From Saprospiraceae bacterium (GTDB lineage Bacteria > Bacteroidota > Bacteroidia > Chitinophagales > Saprospiraceae): 64,000 bases of DNA. The position numbers and the translations under genes were made by a program. Position 1 is the stretch's first letter, and every line of letters starts with the position of its first letter. The notes below the pieces were generated by a model. That model did not search any database, was not told the DNA's origin, and worked only from the letters and a program-made list of their open reading frames with translations. The DNA lies in the NCBI GenBank assembly GCA_016715965.1, contig JADJXG010000001.1:3415501-3479500 (forward strand), in the 5' to 3' direction. Positions 45,922-54,629 of the stretch are shown one piece after another.

Positions 45922-46929
45922 CTATTCTTTGAAAAAATCATCATAAGGATTTTTCGCACTTCCTGACGCCACTTCAATAGGAACTTTTTCTTTGAGAGTT
46001 AGAGGCTTATCATCAGCAACAATTGCATCTTTTTCCTTACCCAAAATTAAAGAAACCCCCTGAGTTTCCCACTTCTCCAACATCTTAAGTCCTGTCTCTT
46101 CAAAGACCCCATTTTGCAAATCAACCGATGCCATAAAGTTTTCGGAGAGCTCCATGAATTGTTCCATTTCACCTACTTTCATGCTTACATCATCTGCCAT
46201 CGCCTCTAAAGCTTCATCAAAAAGCGCCCTTTGGTCCTTGTCACCCGAAATAACACTCATGGCAGACTTCATAGCAGAATAACTGGCATGAATAGCGGTG
46301 CGTTCTTGCTCTTTTAGTTTAACCTGATCTGAAATGTCCTCCGCCATAATTTTGGAAGCATCATACATTTTACTGAGGACCCTATACAGAATATCCATCT
46401 TCCGATACAAGTCATCCAGTTTAATATTGGATTCTTTGAGCCTACCTGCTTGTCTAGTCTTCAAAATCATCACAGATTCCTCCTTTGACTTCTGCGCATC
46501 AGCTGCCTGGGATAAACTGGAATGAATTTCTTTTGAATTATTGAACATTTGCTCCTTCAACAAATGCATTTGTGAGCGCAATCTTGAAATCTGTTTATTC
46601 ATTTTTCCCAAATTGTCTCTCAAATCTGAAACGTAAGATTTCAAAATACTTATGGGATCGAGCTTTACGAATAAACCCGTAATGCTTCGCATCAATGATT
46701 TGTACATAAACCACACCAAGTTGCGGGCTTTGTGATCAAGAACAACATAAAGTAAAGCTCCCAACACAATTAACATACCTGAAAAATACAACGCATTAGA
46801 GGCCAGACCAATTAATACTGGTAAAGAATTATAGAGCAACATAAATAAACCAACAAATAAACCGGCCAATACCAATCCACCTGTGATTCCTTCCGGTCTA
46901 TCCCAAAATATCTTACTGCCTGGTTTCAT
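45922..46929 (-). CDS. membrane-anchored coiled-coil protein
   Basis: A 335-residue protein with two N-terminal membrane helices (about 15-31 and 34-58) followed by a long cytosolic helical and coiled-coil region (about 85-220, rich in K, E, Q and M) and a low-complexity tail ending NPYDDFFKE. The layout, membrane hairpin plus long helical rod, recalls PspA- and XpaC-type membrane-stress proteins, but I cannot assign it to a family. It is 20 bases downstream of the other coiled-coil gene and 105 bases upstream of the 45816 gene. Confidence 0.75.
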   Translation of the reverse strand: MKPGSKIFWDRPEGITGGLVLAGLFVGLFMLLYNSLPVLIGLASNALYFSGMLIVLGALLYVVLDHKARNLVWFMYKSLMRSITGLFVKLDPISILKSYVSDLRDNLGKMNKQISRLRSQMHLLKEQMFNNSKEIHSSLSQAADAQKSKEESVMILKTRQAGRLKESNIKLDDLYRKMDILYRVLSKMYDASKIMAEDISDQVKLKEQERTAIHASYSAMKSAMSVISGDKDQRALFDEALEAMADDVSMKVGEMEQFMELSENFMASVDLQNGVFEETGLKMLEKWETQGVSLILGKEKDAIVADDKPLTLKEKVPIEVASGSAKNPYDDFFKE

Positions 46930-46949
46930 TTATTCATTTTTAACTACAA

Positions 46950-47600
46950 CTAAGCCAAATATTTTTGCATTTTCTGAATATCCTCCTCAATTTGCTGAAC
47001 TATTGTTTTGTATGCCTCTTGAAAGTCCACCTTATTAGATTCATACTTTTGTTTAAACGAATCAGCTTCCTCTGAAATCTTATTAATTCTCTTTTCTTTT
47101 TCAATTAAAACTTGTTGCAATCGCTGAATTTCAGCTTTAATATCTTGGGTTTCTTTTTCAAGTTGTCCAAGTTCGTTTTTCCTTCCTTGAATTTGCTGGT
47201 CCAAATATTTTTGAGCAGACTGACTGAATGCAATTTCTTCGGTATTAAGAATGGAGATATATTTTTTAGCAGAATCAATCAAAAATGAAGCCTTCACATT
47301 CATTGTCTGGGCGGTAATGAAGGCCGTCTTGTAGGCTGTTTCTTCATTCATCTGGTGCATTTCAGCAACTGACTTCACTGCACTTTTGAATTCAATATAA
47401 TCGAAACCAGGAGTATTGCTTTTTTCTATAACCCCTGCAAGAATTTCATAAAATTTGAGCTTACCTTCATTGGTGGGTTTCAACTCCAATGAAATATTCT
47501 CTGTTGACTTTGTTTCTTTATGATTTGAGTTGGAATCTTCAGTTCCTTCTGTAGCATCTGGCACGATGAAGACCGATTTAATTTTCTTTAAAATTGTCAT
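46950..47600 (-). CDS. cytosolic coiled-coil protein, first gene of the cluster
   Basis: A 216-residue protein starting MTILKKIKSVFIVPDA. A disordered, polar segment (about 14-45) leads to a helical domain (about 48-120, KLKFYEILAGVIEKS) and a long coiled coil (about 130-216, QGRKNELGQLEKETQDIK and further heptads). The longest frame extends to 47693, but the residues added are unlike the rest and the ATG at 47600 gives a typical cytosolic start. It probably forms a filament or scaffold with the membrane coiled-coil protein encoded next. Not recognised as a named family. Confidence 0.75.
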   Translation of the reverse strand: MTILKKIKSVFIVPDATEGTEDSNSNHKETKSTENISLELKPTNEGKLKFYEILAGVIEKSNTPGFDYIEFKSAVKSVAEMHQMNEETAYKTAFITAQTMNVKASFLIDSAKKYISILNTEEIAFSQSAQKYLDQQIQGRKNELGQLEKETQDIKAEIQRLQQVLIEKEKRINKISEEADSFKQKYESNKVDFQEAYKTIVQQIEEDIQKMQKYLA

Positions 47601-47741
47601 ACCAAGACAAGGTATTATAAAAGTTTTAGCTTGAAGCAGTGAAGTTATGATAAATTTTTGAAAGGGAATATAATATCCAACCCAAAGATGCAATAAGAAA
47701 GCGCATCTAGATTATATAAATTTGATATTCTGATAGTTAGC

Positions 47742-50222
47742 TTATCTGCCTCCTGACATCCCTCCCCCAGCACCATCTCCATCGCCTTGCTTTAAGTCAT
47801 CATTAAGACTACCTTTTCTCTTCTTTTTTGCAGGGGCACCAAATTCCATTTTACCAAATCGATATTCAACACTTGCTCTGATTCCCCATCCTTCTATACG
47901 ATTTTCTGAAATAAAACTAAACTCAGGAGATACAAAACTGGCATTCATTTTCATCCATTTGTGGAATGGGTTATCCACCCCAAAACTGATTGCTCCCTTT
48001 TTCTTCCACATTTCTTTCCTGGCTCCGAGATTGTATACAAACCATGTAGCTTGTTTACCTTGTGTGGTCAATCTGGGAGCCTGATAAAATCCAAACAAAG
48101 TTATGCTCCAGGTGGGAGTGATATTCACGTTTGCAAAACCATTTATATTAAAATTGATCGCATCATTTCTTACTCCAACAAATCTTTCACTTTCTATCTT
48201 TTGATAAAATAGATTCATCGTAGAATTCAAAATGATCTTTCCCAATTTCATGATACCACCATTCACACTAACCCCTGTAGAATACCCTGTTGCAAGATTA
48301 TTATAAGTGGCGTTTGTAACACCAAGTGAATCAACAAACCGATAATTGTCAATAAGATTATTGGTAGTCTTGTGGTAAATATTAACATTAAGAGAATTAT
48401 AATTCTTTGAATATCCACCACTCAATTCAAACGATTCTGTTAATTCAGGTAGCAACTCAGGATTGCCATAGGAGATATTGGTTGGATCGTTAAAATTGAC
48501 ATATGGATTCAGGTAAAACATACCTGGTCTTTGAATCCTTCTGGTATATGAACCCTTTACACTGGTAGCGCTGTTGATTTTGTATGACAATAAACCATTG
48601 GGGATCCAAGTACCATAATTATTTTTAAAATCACTTCCCTCTTGGACAAGGCCTTCTATAAATGTATGTTCGTATCGGACACCAACCCTTCCAGACAAAT
48701 TTTTGACAATTGGAAAGGTAATTTGTGTGTAAGCTGCTCCAACATTCTGGATGTATTCAAAAAAATTATCTCTGCGAAGGTCACGTTGAAATACCTGAGA
48801 TTCCAAGTTGAAGGTATCATAAAAAATATCGCTGGTCACATTTCTTAATATTGTTTTGGCACCTGTTTCAAAATTAAAATCCTTTTTCAATGGGTGCAAA
48901 TAATCTACCGCAACAATAATTTCTTTGTTGACACTTTGGTTGGGTCCCTCTTCCCTATAATTTAAAATATTATTGATATCATATTGATCTGCCAAATATC
49001 TGGATATCCTGTTATTGATACTATATTGAGCGGAAGTTGAAAATTCCTTATCGGAATCCTTATCGAAAGAATGTTTGTAATCAAGTGAAAAGTCAGCTCC
49101 CAGATTTCTATTCAAATTATCACTTTCTCGTCTAAAGCTAAAAGGCAAAACATTGGTGTTGATTCCCGAGCTGGTGGTTAAGTCCATTTGGTTTGCGAAC
49201 AAGCCAATTGGAGTCCTCACTGAAAAGGTAAAATTATCTTTTTCGGTTAAGTCATAATCGAGTGCACCTTGAGCGAACATTCCACCCCCTAAATTGGAAG
49301 ATCTACCTGTTTGAGTTAGGAATAAAGTATCTGGAAAAATTAAATTTTCACGGGTATTGTCAGTACGACCATTACCACGCCATAAATGTCCTCCCAAATT
49401 ACCAGTTATCCCCAATTTTCCCATCCGAATTGAAACATTGCTTCCTAAAAAGTTGCTTCTTGTTCCTGCACTAGCATTGAATCCGCCGCTTACACCTTGA
49501 ATTTTTTTCGACTTAGTCACAATATTGATAATTCCTGCTGTACCTTCGGCATCATATTTGGCGCCAGGTTGTGTGATTACCTCGACTTTCTGAATAACAT
49601 CCGCAGGTATCATTTTCAAGGCATCTTTCACTGAAGCAGCCATAATTGAAGATGGTTTTCCATTGATAAACACCGTCACATTACTACTGCCCTGGAGGGA
49701 GACATTCCCTTCCATATCGACTGTAAGCAAGGGTGTTCTACGAAGAACGTCAGCTGCATTTCCACCCTGAGTTGTCACATCTCGTTCGGCATTATAAACT
49801 ATTCGATCAATTTTATTCTCGACTAGTTCTTTCTGCCCTGTGATGGTTACCTCTTCCAGTACTTTTGACACAGGTGAAATCAAAATTTTTCCTAATTCAT
49901 GTTCTGTTTGGTCTTTATTGATTTTAAAAACTCCAATAATTTTTGACTCATATCCAATAAATGAAATTGCTATTTCATACTTGGCATTTTTCAACTCTTT
50001 AAACTTAAAATTTCCTTTTTCATCAGTAAATGCACCATCTACTTCCTTATGCTCCAAAGCTTCTCTGAGCACCACAGTGGCAAACTCGACAGGCAGGTTG
50101 GTCAGAGAATCAATGACCATACCTGATATTTTACCTACGCCAATGACAGGTTTTGAGGGCATCCCAGTAAATTGAGAGTAACCAAAAAGTGGAAAAAGAA
50201 ACAAGAAAAAGCAATATTTCAT
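47742..50222 (-). CDS. outer-membrane beta-barrel receptor (TonB-dependent family)
   Basis: An 826-residue outer-membrane protein. The signal peptide (MKYCFFLFLFPLFGYSQ) is followed by a carboxypeptidase-regulatory-like domain (about 27-115, GMVIDSLTNLPVEFATVVL), a plug (about 120-240, with VQKVEVITQPGAKYDAEGTA) and a barrel of the outer-membrane family 3 type. The C-terminus carries an unusual lysine- then glycine-rich tail (KKKRKGSLNDD, GDGDGAGGGMSGGR) after the last strand, whereas most barrels end in an aromatic residue. Substrate is unknown. Such receptors without a strict TonB box are common in Bacteroidota. Confidence 0.88.
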   Translation of the reverse strand: MKYCFFLFLFPLFGYSQFTGMPSKPVIGVGKISGMVIDSLTNLPVEFATVVLREALEHKEVDGAFTDEKGNFKFKELKNAKYEIAISFIGYESKIIGVFKINKDQTEHELGKILISPVSKVLEEVTITGQKELVENKIDRIVYNAERDVTTQGGNAADVLRRTPLLTVDMEGNVSLQGSSNVTVFINGKPSSIMAASVKDALKMIPADVIQKVEVITQPGAKYDAEGTAGIINIVTKSKKIQGVSGGFNASAGTRSNFLGSNVSIRMGKLGITGNLGGHLWRGNGRTDNTRENLIFPDTLFLTQTGRSSNLGGGMFAQGALDYDLTEKDNFTFSVRTPIGLFANQMDLTTSSGINTNVLPFSFRRESDNLNRNLGADFSLDYKHSFDKDSDKEFSTSAQYSINNRISRYLADQYDINNILNYREEGPNQSVNKEIIVAVDYLHPLKKDFNFETGAKTILRNVTSDIFYDTFNLESQVFQRDLRRDNFFEYIQNVGAAYTQITFPIVKNLSGRVGVRYEHTFIEGLVQEGSDFKNNYGTWIPNGLLSYKINSATSVKGSYTRRIQRPGMFYLNPYVNFNDPTNISYGNPELLPELTESFELSGGYSKNYNSLNVNIYHKTTNNLIDNYRFVDSLGVTNATYNNLATGYSTGVSVNGGIMKLGKIILNSTMNLFYQKIESERFVGVRNDAINFNINGFANVNITPTWSITLFGFYQAPRLTTQGKQATWFVYNLGARKEMWKKKGAISFGVDNPFHKWMKMNASFVSPEFSFISENRIEGWGIRASVEYRFGKMEFGAPAKKKRKGSLNDDLKQGDGDGAGGGMSGGR

Positions 50223-50248
50223 CCTAGACCAATTTTTTAAAATGGATG

Positions 50249-50256
50249 CAAAAATA
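50249..50256 (-). promoter_or_regulatory. -7 box of the outer-membrane receptor gene
   Basis: TATTTTTG (50256-50249 on the minus strand) is an exact Bacteroidota -7 box, 26 bases before the ATG at 50222. I find no clear TTG at the right distance upstream, so this is a partial match only. The same TATTTTTGCA sequence precedes the tricorn-like gene. Confidence 0.35.
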
Positions 50257-50325
50257 AATAAGGTTATTAATCTAATTAAAAATGATCGACCAACGTTCCC
50301 CTTTTGAGGACTAAACTGGTTAGAA

Positions 50326-53300
50326 TTACTTCTTCGGATATGGAGGAGGGTCGGTTTCTTTAAATTGCTTTCCCTTTAATTGATCTAGCATATATTGGAT
50401 GGCAGCATCCAACTGTTGATCCTCTCCTGAGAATTGGAGATATGGATCATTGTCTACCACGATATCCGGATCAACTCCATGACCTTCAATTTGCCAATCT
50501 TTCCCATCTACATCATATCGGGCAAATTCCGGTCTGTTGAGAAATCCACCATCTACAATGGGCAAGGTGCCTCGGATACCGACCACCCCCCCCCAAGATC
50601 TCTTTCCAATCACAGGTCCTAATTTTGATTTTTTAAAGCGATATGCAAAAATATCACCGTCACTTGCAGAGTATTCATCGATCAATGCAACTTTGGGTCC
50701 TACTATCTGATCTGTTGGTTCAAAAACAGGCGCTGCGTTTCTTGCTCTCGTGATTTGGACAGGCTCTCTTCTAAGACGTTCGATGATATGTGGACTGACA
50801 TTGCCTCCTCCATTGCCGCGGTCATCTAGAATGACTCCCTCTTTTGAAAGCTGAGCATAAAAGTACTTAACAAACTCATTCAATCCATCAGAACCCATAT
50901 TTGGTATATGGATGTATCCTACCCTTCCATTGGTGGCTTTATTCACTTTATCAATATTATTTTGAACCCAGGAATAATACAATAAACTCTGCTCATCAGC
51001 GATAGGAACAACAGCTACAGAACGCGCATTTGAGCCATCAGCCTTGCTACTCAATTTCAAACTAACTTGTTGGTTGGCCTTACCTACCAAAAGACTAAAA
51101 ATATTGGAAATATTCTTTAAGTCAAATCCATTGATCTCTGTAATAAACTCTCCTTCCTTGGCATCCACCCCAAGATCTGTCAAGGGAGATCGGACAGATT
51201 TATCCCAGTTCTGACTTTTATACAATTTAACAATTTTAAAATATCCGGAAGCATCTTTGACCAAATCTGCTCCAAGAAGACCCATTTGAATTCTTTCTGC
51301 TTTGACATAATCACCCCCACCAACATAAGCATGACCGCAATTTAGCTCTCCTATCAATTCTCCAATAATGTAAGTAAGATCAATCCGGTGATTGACATAA
51401 GGCAACAAACTTGCATATCGATCCCTCATCAATACCCAATCCACACCATGCATTTTTGGATCGTAGAAAAAATCCCTCATTTGTCTCCAACACTCATAAT
51501 AAATTTGCTTCCATTCTTCCTTCTTGTCAAGATTTACTTTCATTTGGTCCAAATTCAAAGATTGATCCAAACTCAATTTTGAATTGGGCAAATCAACAAT
51601 ATAGTATTTTCCCTGAGAATGTAAAGCCATCTTTTTACGATCTGCACTAATTACTGCTCCATTGATTTTTTCAGCCAACTCTGTCTCCTTTTGGTTTTTT
51701 AAATCATAAACACAAAGTTTTGGGCTTTCCTTCAAGGACGATCTAAAGTAATATAGTTTATCGTCTACGCTCATTGGAGAAAAGTAATTTCCAGCATTCA
51801 CAGGAATCTCAACGACACGGTCGAAAATTCCATCAAAATCAATTTGAATATTTTTAACCCCACTTGAAGATTTTAAAACAGAGTCTTTCACTGCTGCTAA
51901 ACCAGTTTTACCGGATGGTGCTTCTTTTAATTTTGATTCACCCTCTTTCCTTTCATCCAATTCCTTTTCTTTTGTAATAGTTACTTCATCAGATTTAGGA
52001 GCGAATGGATTTTTAACAGATTTATTCAACGGAATCAAATATGGTTTAGCCATATCAAAATAGGCATGGTTCCATTCAAGATTGTTATATGAAGGGTTAA
52101 AAGTTCTTCTAGATATAAAATAGAGATATTTTCCATCTGAGCTAAACTCAGGTGAAAAAGAGTCAAACCAGGGTTCTGTAACAGTGTGCATTTTCTGATC
52201 CTCCAACGAATAAATATTCACCACAGTCTTACCTTTTCTTACTGGATTTGTAAAACAAACAAATCGACTATCCGGAGACCATGTATAATTTCTCAGTTCA
52301 AAAACATCAGATTGAAAAATTTGCTTTTCTTTTTTTTCTTTTACATTGATGATATACAAATTTTGATTTCTGTCACTATACATCAATTTTGATCCATCGG
52401 GTGACCACACCGGATCATACTTGTAATTTTTACTTTGAAATGTCAATTGTTCCATTTTTTCAGAACCATCTGATTTTTGTATGTAAACTTCATCTTCACC
52501 ACTTCTGTCTGAAACAAATGCGATAAATTCTCCATTTGGAGACCAAGCAACAGACCTGTCATGGGCTCCTGATGATTGGGTTAAATTGCGGGTGGGACCA
52601 TTTTTTGAAGGTACTGTAAAAATTTCACCTCTGGCAGAAAAAACCATTCGGTTTCCATCAGGTGAAATATCGAATGAATATATATTATCCTTTGCATTGA
52701 TCCATTTGTTTCTACCCTCAGACATATCTTCTTTAATCTGGATATTCACTCTATCAAGCTTTTTTGTCTTCAGATCAAACAAATAAATATATCCCCCATT
52801 TTCGAAAACAATGGCCTTGTCTCCAAGTGAGGGAAACTTGATGTCAAACTCTTTAAAATCTGTTAACTTAATGGTTGATTTTGATTTTAAATCATACTCA
52901 TATAAATTCATGCGACTGTCCCTGTCGGATAAAAAGTAAATCTTATCCCCGTGCCACATGGGGAAAATATCTTGGGCGTTGCTGTCCGTTATTTTTGCTG
53001 TTTGCTTAGATTCAAAATCAAACACCCAAATCTCGTCTGCCTGTCCGCCTCTGTACCTTTTCCAGGTTCTGAATTCTCTAAAGGTTCTATTAAATGCGAG
53101 TTTTTTCTTGTCTGGTGAAAAAGAACAAAATCCTCCATGTGGCAAGGGAAGTTTCTCTGGCATAGAACCATTGATATCTACCGTATAGAGTTGACCTTTC
53201 CAATCATTAAAATCTTTCCATCTTGACCTAAACACCACAGTTTGATGATCCTTCCAACCCATACAGATATTGTTTGGCCCCATTCTATCCGATACATCAT

Positions 53301-53625
53301 CTCTTCCAAGTGTTGCTGAAAATGTAACTCTTGATGGGGTGCCTCCCTCGGATGGCATGGTATAAATCTCAGAATTTCCATCATATTGACCTGTAAAACT
53401 AATTTTGGATCCATCGGGTGAAAATCTGGGAAATATTTCCATTCCTTCATGGCTGGTTAGTCTTCTCGCCAGTCCACCCTCCGTAGAAACCAGATAAATA
53501 TTACCCGAATAAGTAAAAGCTATTTTACCTGAATGGGTGGCCGGGAATCTCAGCAATCTTGCTTCCTGTGCCGTACAAATTATAGCAAGAAATAAAAATA
53601 GTAAAACAAAAGTTTTTCTGTACAT
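50326..53625 (-). CDS. tricorn-like S41 serine protease with PD40 propeller
   Basis: A 1099-residue secreted or periplasmic protease. The signal peptide (MYRKTFVLLFLFLAIICTAQ) is followed by PD40/WD40-like propeller repeats (about 25-310 and 320-530, pattern SPDGSKI), a tricorn core, a PDZ-like segment (GEFITEINGFDLKNISN) and an S41 catalytic domain with GHAYVGGG and the nucleophile segment DEYSASDGDIFAYR. It probably degrades peptides to short products. The longest frame begins at a TTG (53649); the ATG at 53625 fits the signal peptide. A run of nine G (minus strand) lies in the S41 domain at 50586-50594. Confidence 0.9.
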   Translation of the reverse strand: MYRKTFVLLFLFLAIICTAQEARLLRFPATHSGKIAFTYSGNIYLVSTEGGLARRLTSHEGMEIFPRFSPDGSKISFTGQYDGNSEIYTMPSEGGTPSRVTFSATLGRDDVSDRMGPNNICMGWKDHQTVVFRSRWKDFNDWKGQLYTVDINGSMPEKLPLPHGGFCSFSPDKKKLAFNRTFREFRTWKRYRGGQADEIWVFDFESKQTAKITDSNAQDIFPMWHGDKIYFLSDRDSRMNLYEYDLKSKSTIKLTDFKEFDIKFPSLGDKAIVFENGGYIYLFDLKTKKLDRVNIQIKEDMSEGRNKWINAKDNIYSFDISPDGNRMVFSARGEIFTVPSKNGPTRNLTQSSGAHDRSVAWSPNGEFIAFVSDRSGEDEVYIQKSDGSEKMEQLTFQSKNYKYDPVWSPDGSKLMYSDRNQNLYIINVKEKKEKQIFQSDVFELRNYTWSPDSRFVCFTNPVRKGKTVVNIYSLEDQKMHTVTEPWFDSFSPEFSSDGKYLYFISRRTFNPSYNNLEWNHAYFDMAKPYLIPLNKSVKNPFAPKSDEVTITKEKELDERKEGESKLKEAPSGKTGLAAVKDSVLKSSSGVKNIQIDFDGIFDRVVEIPVNAGNYFSPMSVDDKLYYFRSSLKESPKLCVYDLKNQKETELAEKINGAVISADRKKMALHSQGKYYIVDLPNSKLSLDQSLNLDQMKVNLDKKEEWKQIYYECWRQMRDFFYDPKMHGVDWVLMRDRYASLLPYVNHRIDLTYIIGELIGELNCGHAYVGGGDYVKAERIQMGLLGADLVKDASGYFKIVKLYKSQNWDKSVRSPLTDLGVDAKEGEFITEINGFDLKNISNIFSLLVGKANQQVSLKLSSKADGSNARSVAVVPIADEQSLLYYSWVQNNIDKVNKATNGRVGYIHIPNMGSDGLNEFVKYFYAQLSKEGVILDDRGNGGGNVSPHIIERLRREPVQITRARNAAPVFEPTDQIVGPKVALIDEYSASDGDIFAYRFKKSKLGPVIGKRSWGGVVGIRGTLPIVDGGFLNRPEFARYDVDGKDWQIEGHGVDPDIVVDNDPYLQFSGEDQQLDAAIQYMLDQLKGKQFKETDPPPYPKK

Positions 53626-53646
53626 ACCGTTGATATCATTTAAATG

Positions 53647-53668
53647 CAAAAATACGAAAGTTTTCGTA
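53647..53668 (-). promoter_or_regulatory. promoter/palindrome of the tricorn-like gene
   Basis: TATTTTTG (53654-53647) is an exact -7 box 21 bases before the ATG. Overlapping it, TACGAAA-2-TTTCGTA (53653-53668) is a perfect 7-bp inverted repeat, which could be an operator. No matching -33 TTG is seen. Confidence 0.4.
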
Positions 53669-53718
53669 GATAGGATGGTTTAAATTGAATTGTCTGCCCT
53701 TCTGGTTAGTTAATCTCT

Positions 53719-54525
53719 CTAGACTTTTTGAAGAATTTGTTCCAACAAATGAGTTTGTTTGGAAATAATGGATTTGAGTTGTTCATTAGAACTATTTTCA
53801 GAAATTGTCGGAAGATCAAGTTTTGTAGAGATTTTGGCACACACATGCCATATCTCTTTGATCTCTGGACCAGGTATTGAATAAGATCCAAAACCCACAT
53901 TATCCGAATATAGCAATAATTTTTTTTCTGATCTCAATAGGTTAGAAACGCGCTTTACCAATACATCCTGCTGTGTTATAATGACATAAATTGGTCCGTT
54001 TTTTAATTGATTTTCCCAATAGAATGGGTGCAAATACCTGCAAATAATCAAATCGCCATGTTCAATCGTTGGGCTCATACTTTCGCCGGAAACTTCAAAA
54101 GAGCGCAGAGTTCCATCTGATGTAAACTTTAAATCAGGCAAACTATATTTCGGTAATTCATCTATAAACAGAGGATCCGAACCTAGCCCGGGATATCCGG
54201 CCTGAGCAGCTACAGGTACATGGACAATCGATTCTTTTCCCTTCCTGTCTGAAAATATGGTTAAAATTTTAAAATTTTGACTAGAGTCATATCCAAGAAA
54301 CAATGGCCTAATACCCTGGAATAGAAAAGATGGGTTTACCTGAAAAATTTCGACAGCTTTCTGAATCAGTTCTACATTAACATCTCTTCTACCCTTCAAT
54401 ATCTCATGCATGGTTTGCGGAAGAACTTCCAAAGACAATGCAAATTGACGAGCACTTTTGACTAAATTTGTTTCCAATAGCTCGTGGTAACATTCTATAA
54501 AACGCTGAGAAACAACATGATTCAT
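53719..54525 (-). CDS. XRE-family regulator with S24 (LexA/CI-like) self-cleaving domain
   Basis: A 268-residue DNA-binding regulator. Residues about 8-66 form a helix-turn-helix (SARQFALSLEVLPQTMHEIL). The C-terminal S24 domain has all the key residues: an Ala-Gly cleavage site (A109-G110 in VAAQAGYPG), the nucleophile S149 in SGESMSPT and the lysine base K191 in VLVKRVS. It should therefore be inactivated by self-cleavage, as in LexA and CI repressors, in response to a signal such as DNA damage. The start ATG at 54525 is followed closely by an inverted repeat upstream. It is not inside a prophage. It lies 70 bases downstream of the tricorn gene's promoter region and reads towards it. Confidence 0.9.
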   Translation of the reverse strand: MNHVVSQRFIECYHELLETNLVKSARQFALSLEVLPQTMHEILKGRRDVNVELIQKAVEIFQVNPSFLFQGIRPLFLGYDSSQNFKILTIFSDRKGKESIVHVPVAAQAGYPGLGSDPLFIDELPKYSLPDLKFTSDGTLRSFEVSGESMSPTIEHGDLIICRYLHPFYWENQLKNGPIYVIITQQDVLVKRVSNLLRSEKKLLLYSDNVGFGSYSIPGPEIKEIWHVCAKISTKLDLPTISENSSNEQLKSIISKQTHLLEQILQKV

Positions 54526-54529
54526 ATAA

Positions 54530-54555
54530 ACATATTATTTTACGCAATAATATGT
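54530..54555. promoter_or_regulatory. 26-bp inverted repeat, candidate operator of the S24 regulator
   Basis: ACATATTATT (54530-54539) and AATAATATGT (54546-54555) are perfect reverse complements separated by six bases. The repeat starts five bases upstream of the regulator's ATG at 54525. A TATCTTTA box, one base from the -7 consensus, lies just upstream of it. Autoregulation is likely but inferred. Confidence 0.55.
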
Positions 54556-54629
54556 AAAGATAGATAGAATATTCCACCCGTATGATAGAATCATAAAATA
54601 ATGGATCATATCTATACAAAAAGCCCTGG

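Noticed and set aside
45895..45925. Weak hairpin (AATAGGA...TCCTATT) at the end of the 45922-46929 gene
   Set aside because: Short stem overlapping the coding end and no T-rich tail, so it is unlikely to be a terminator.
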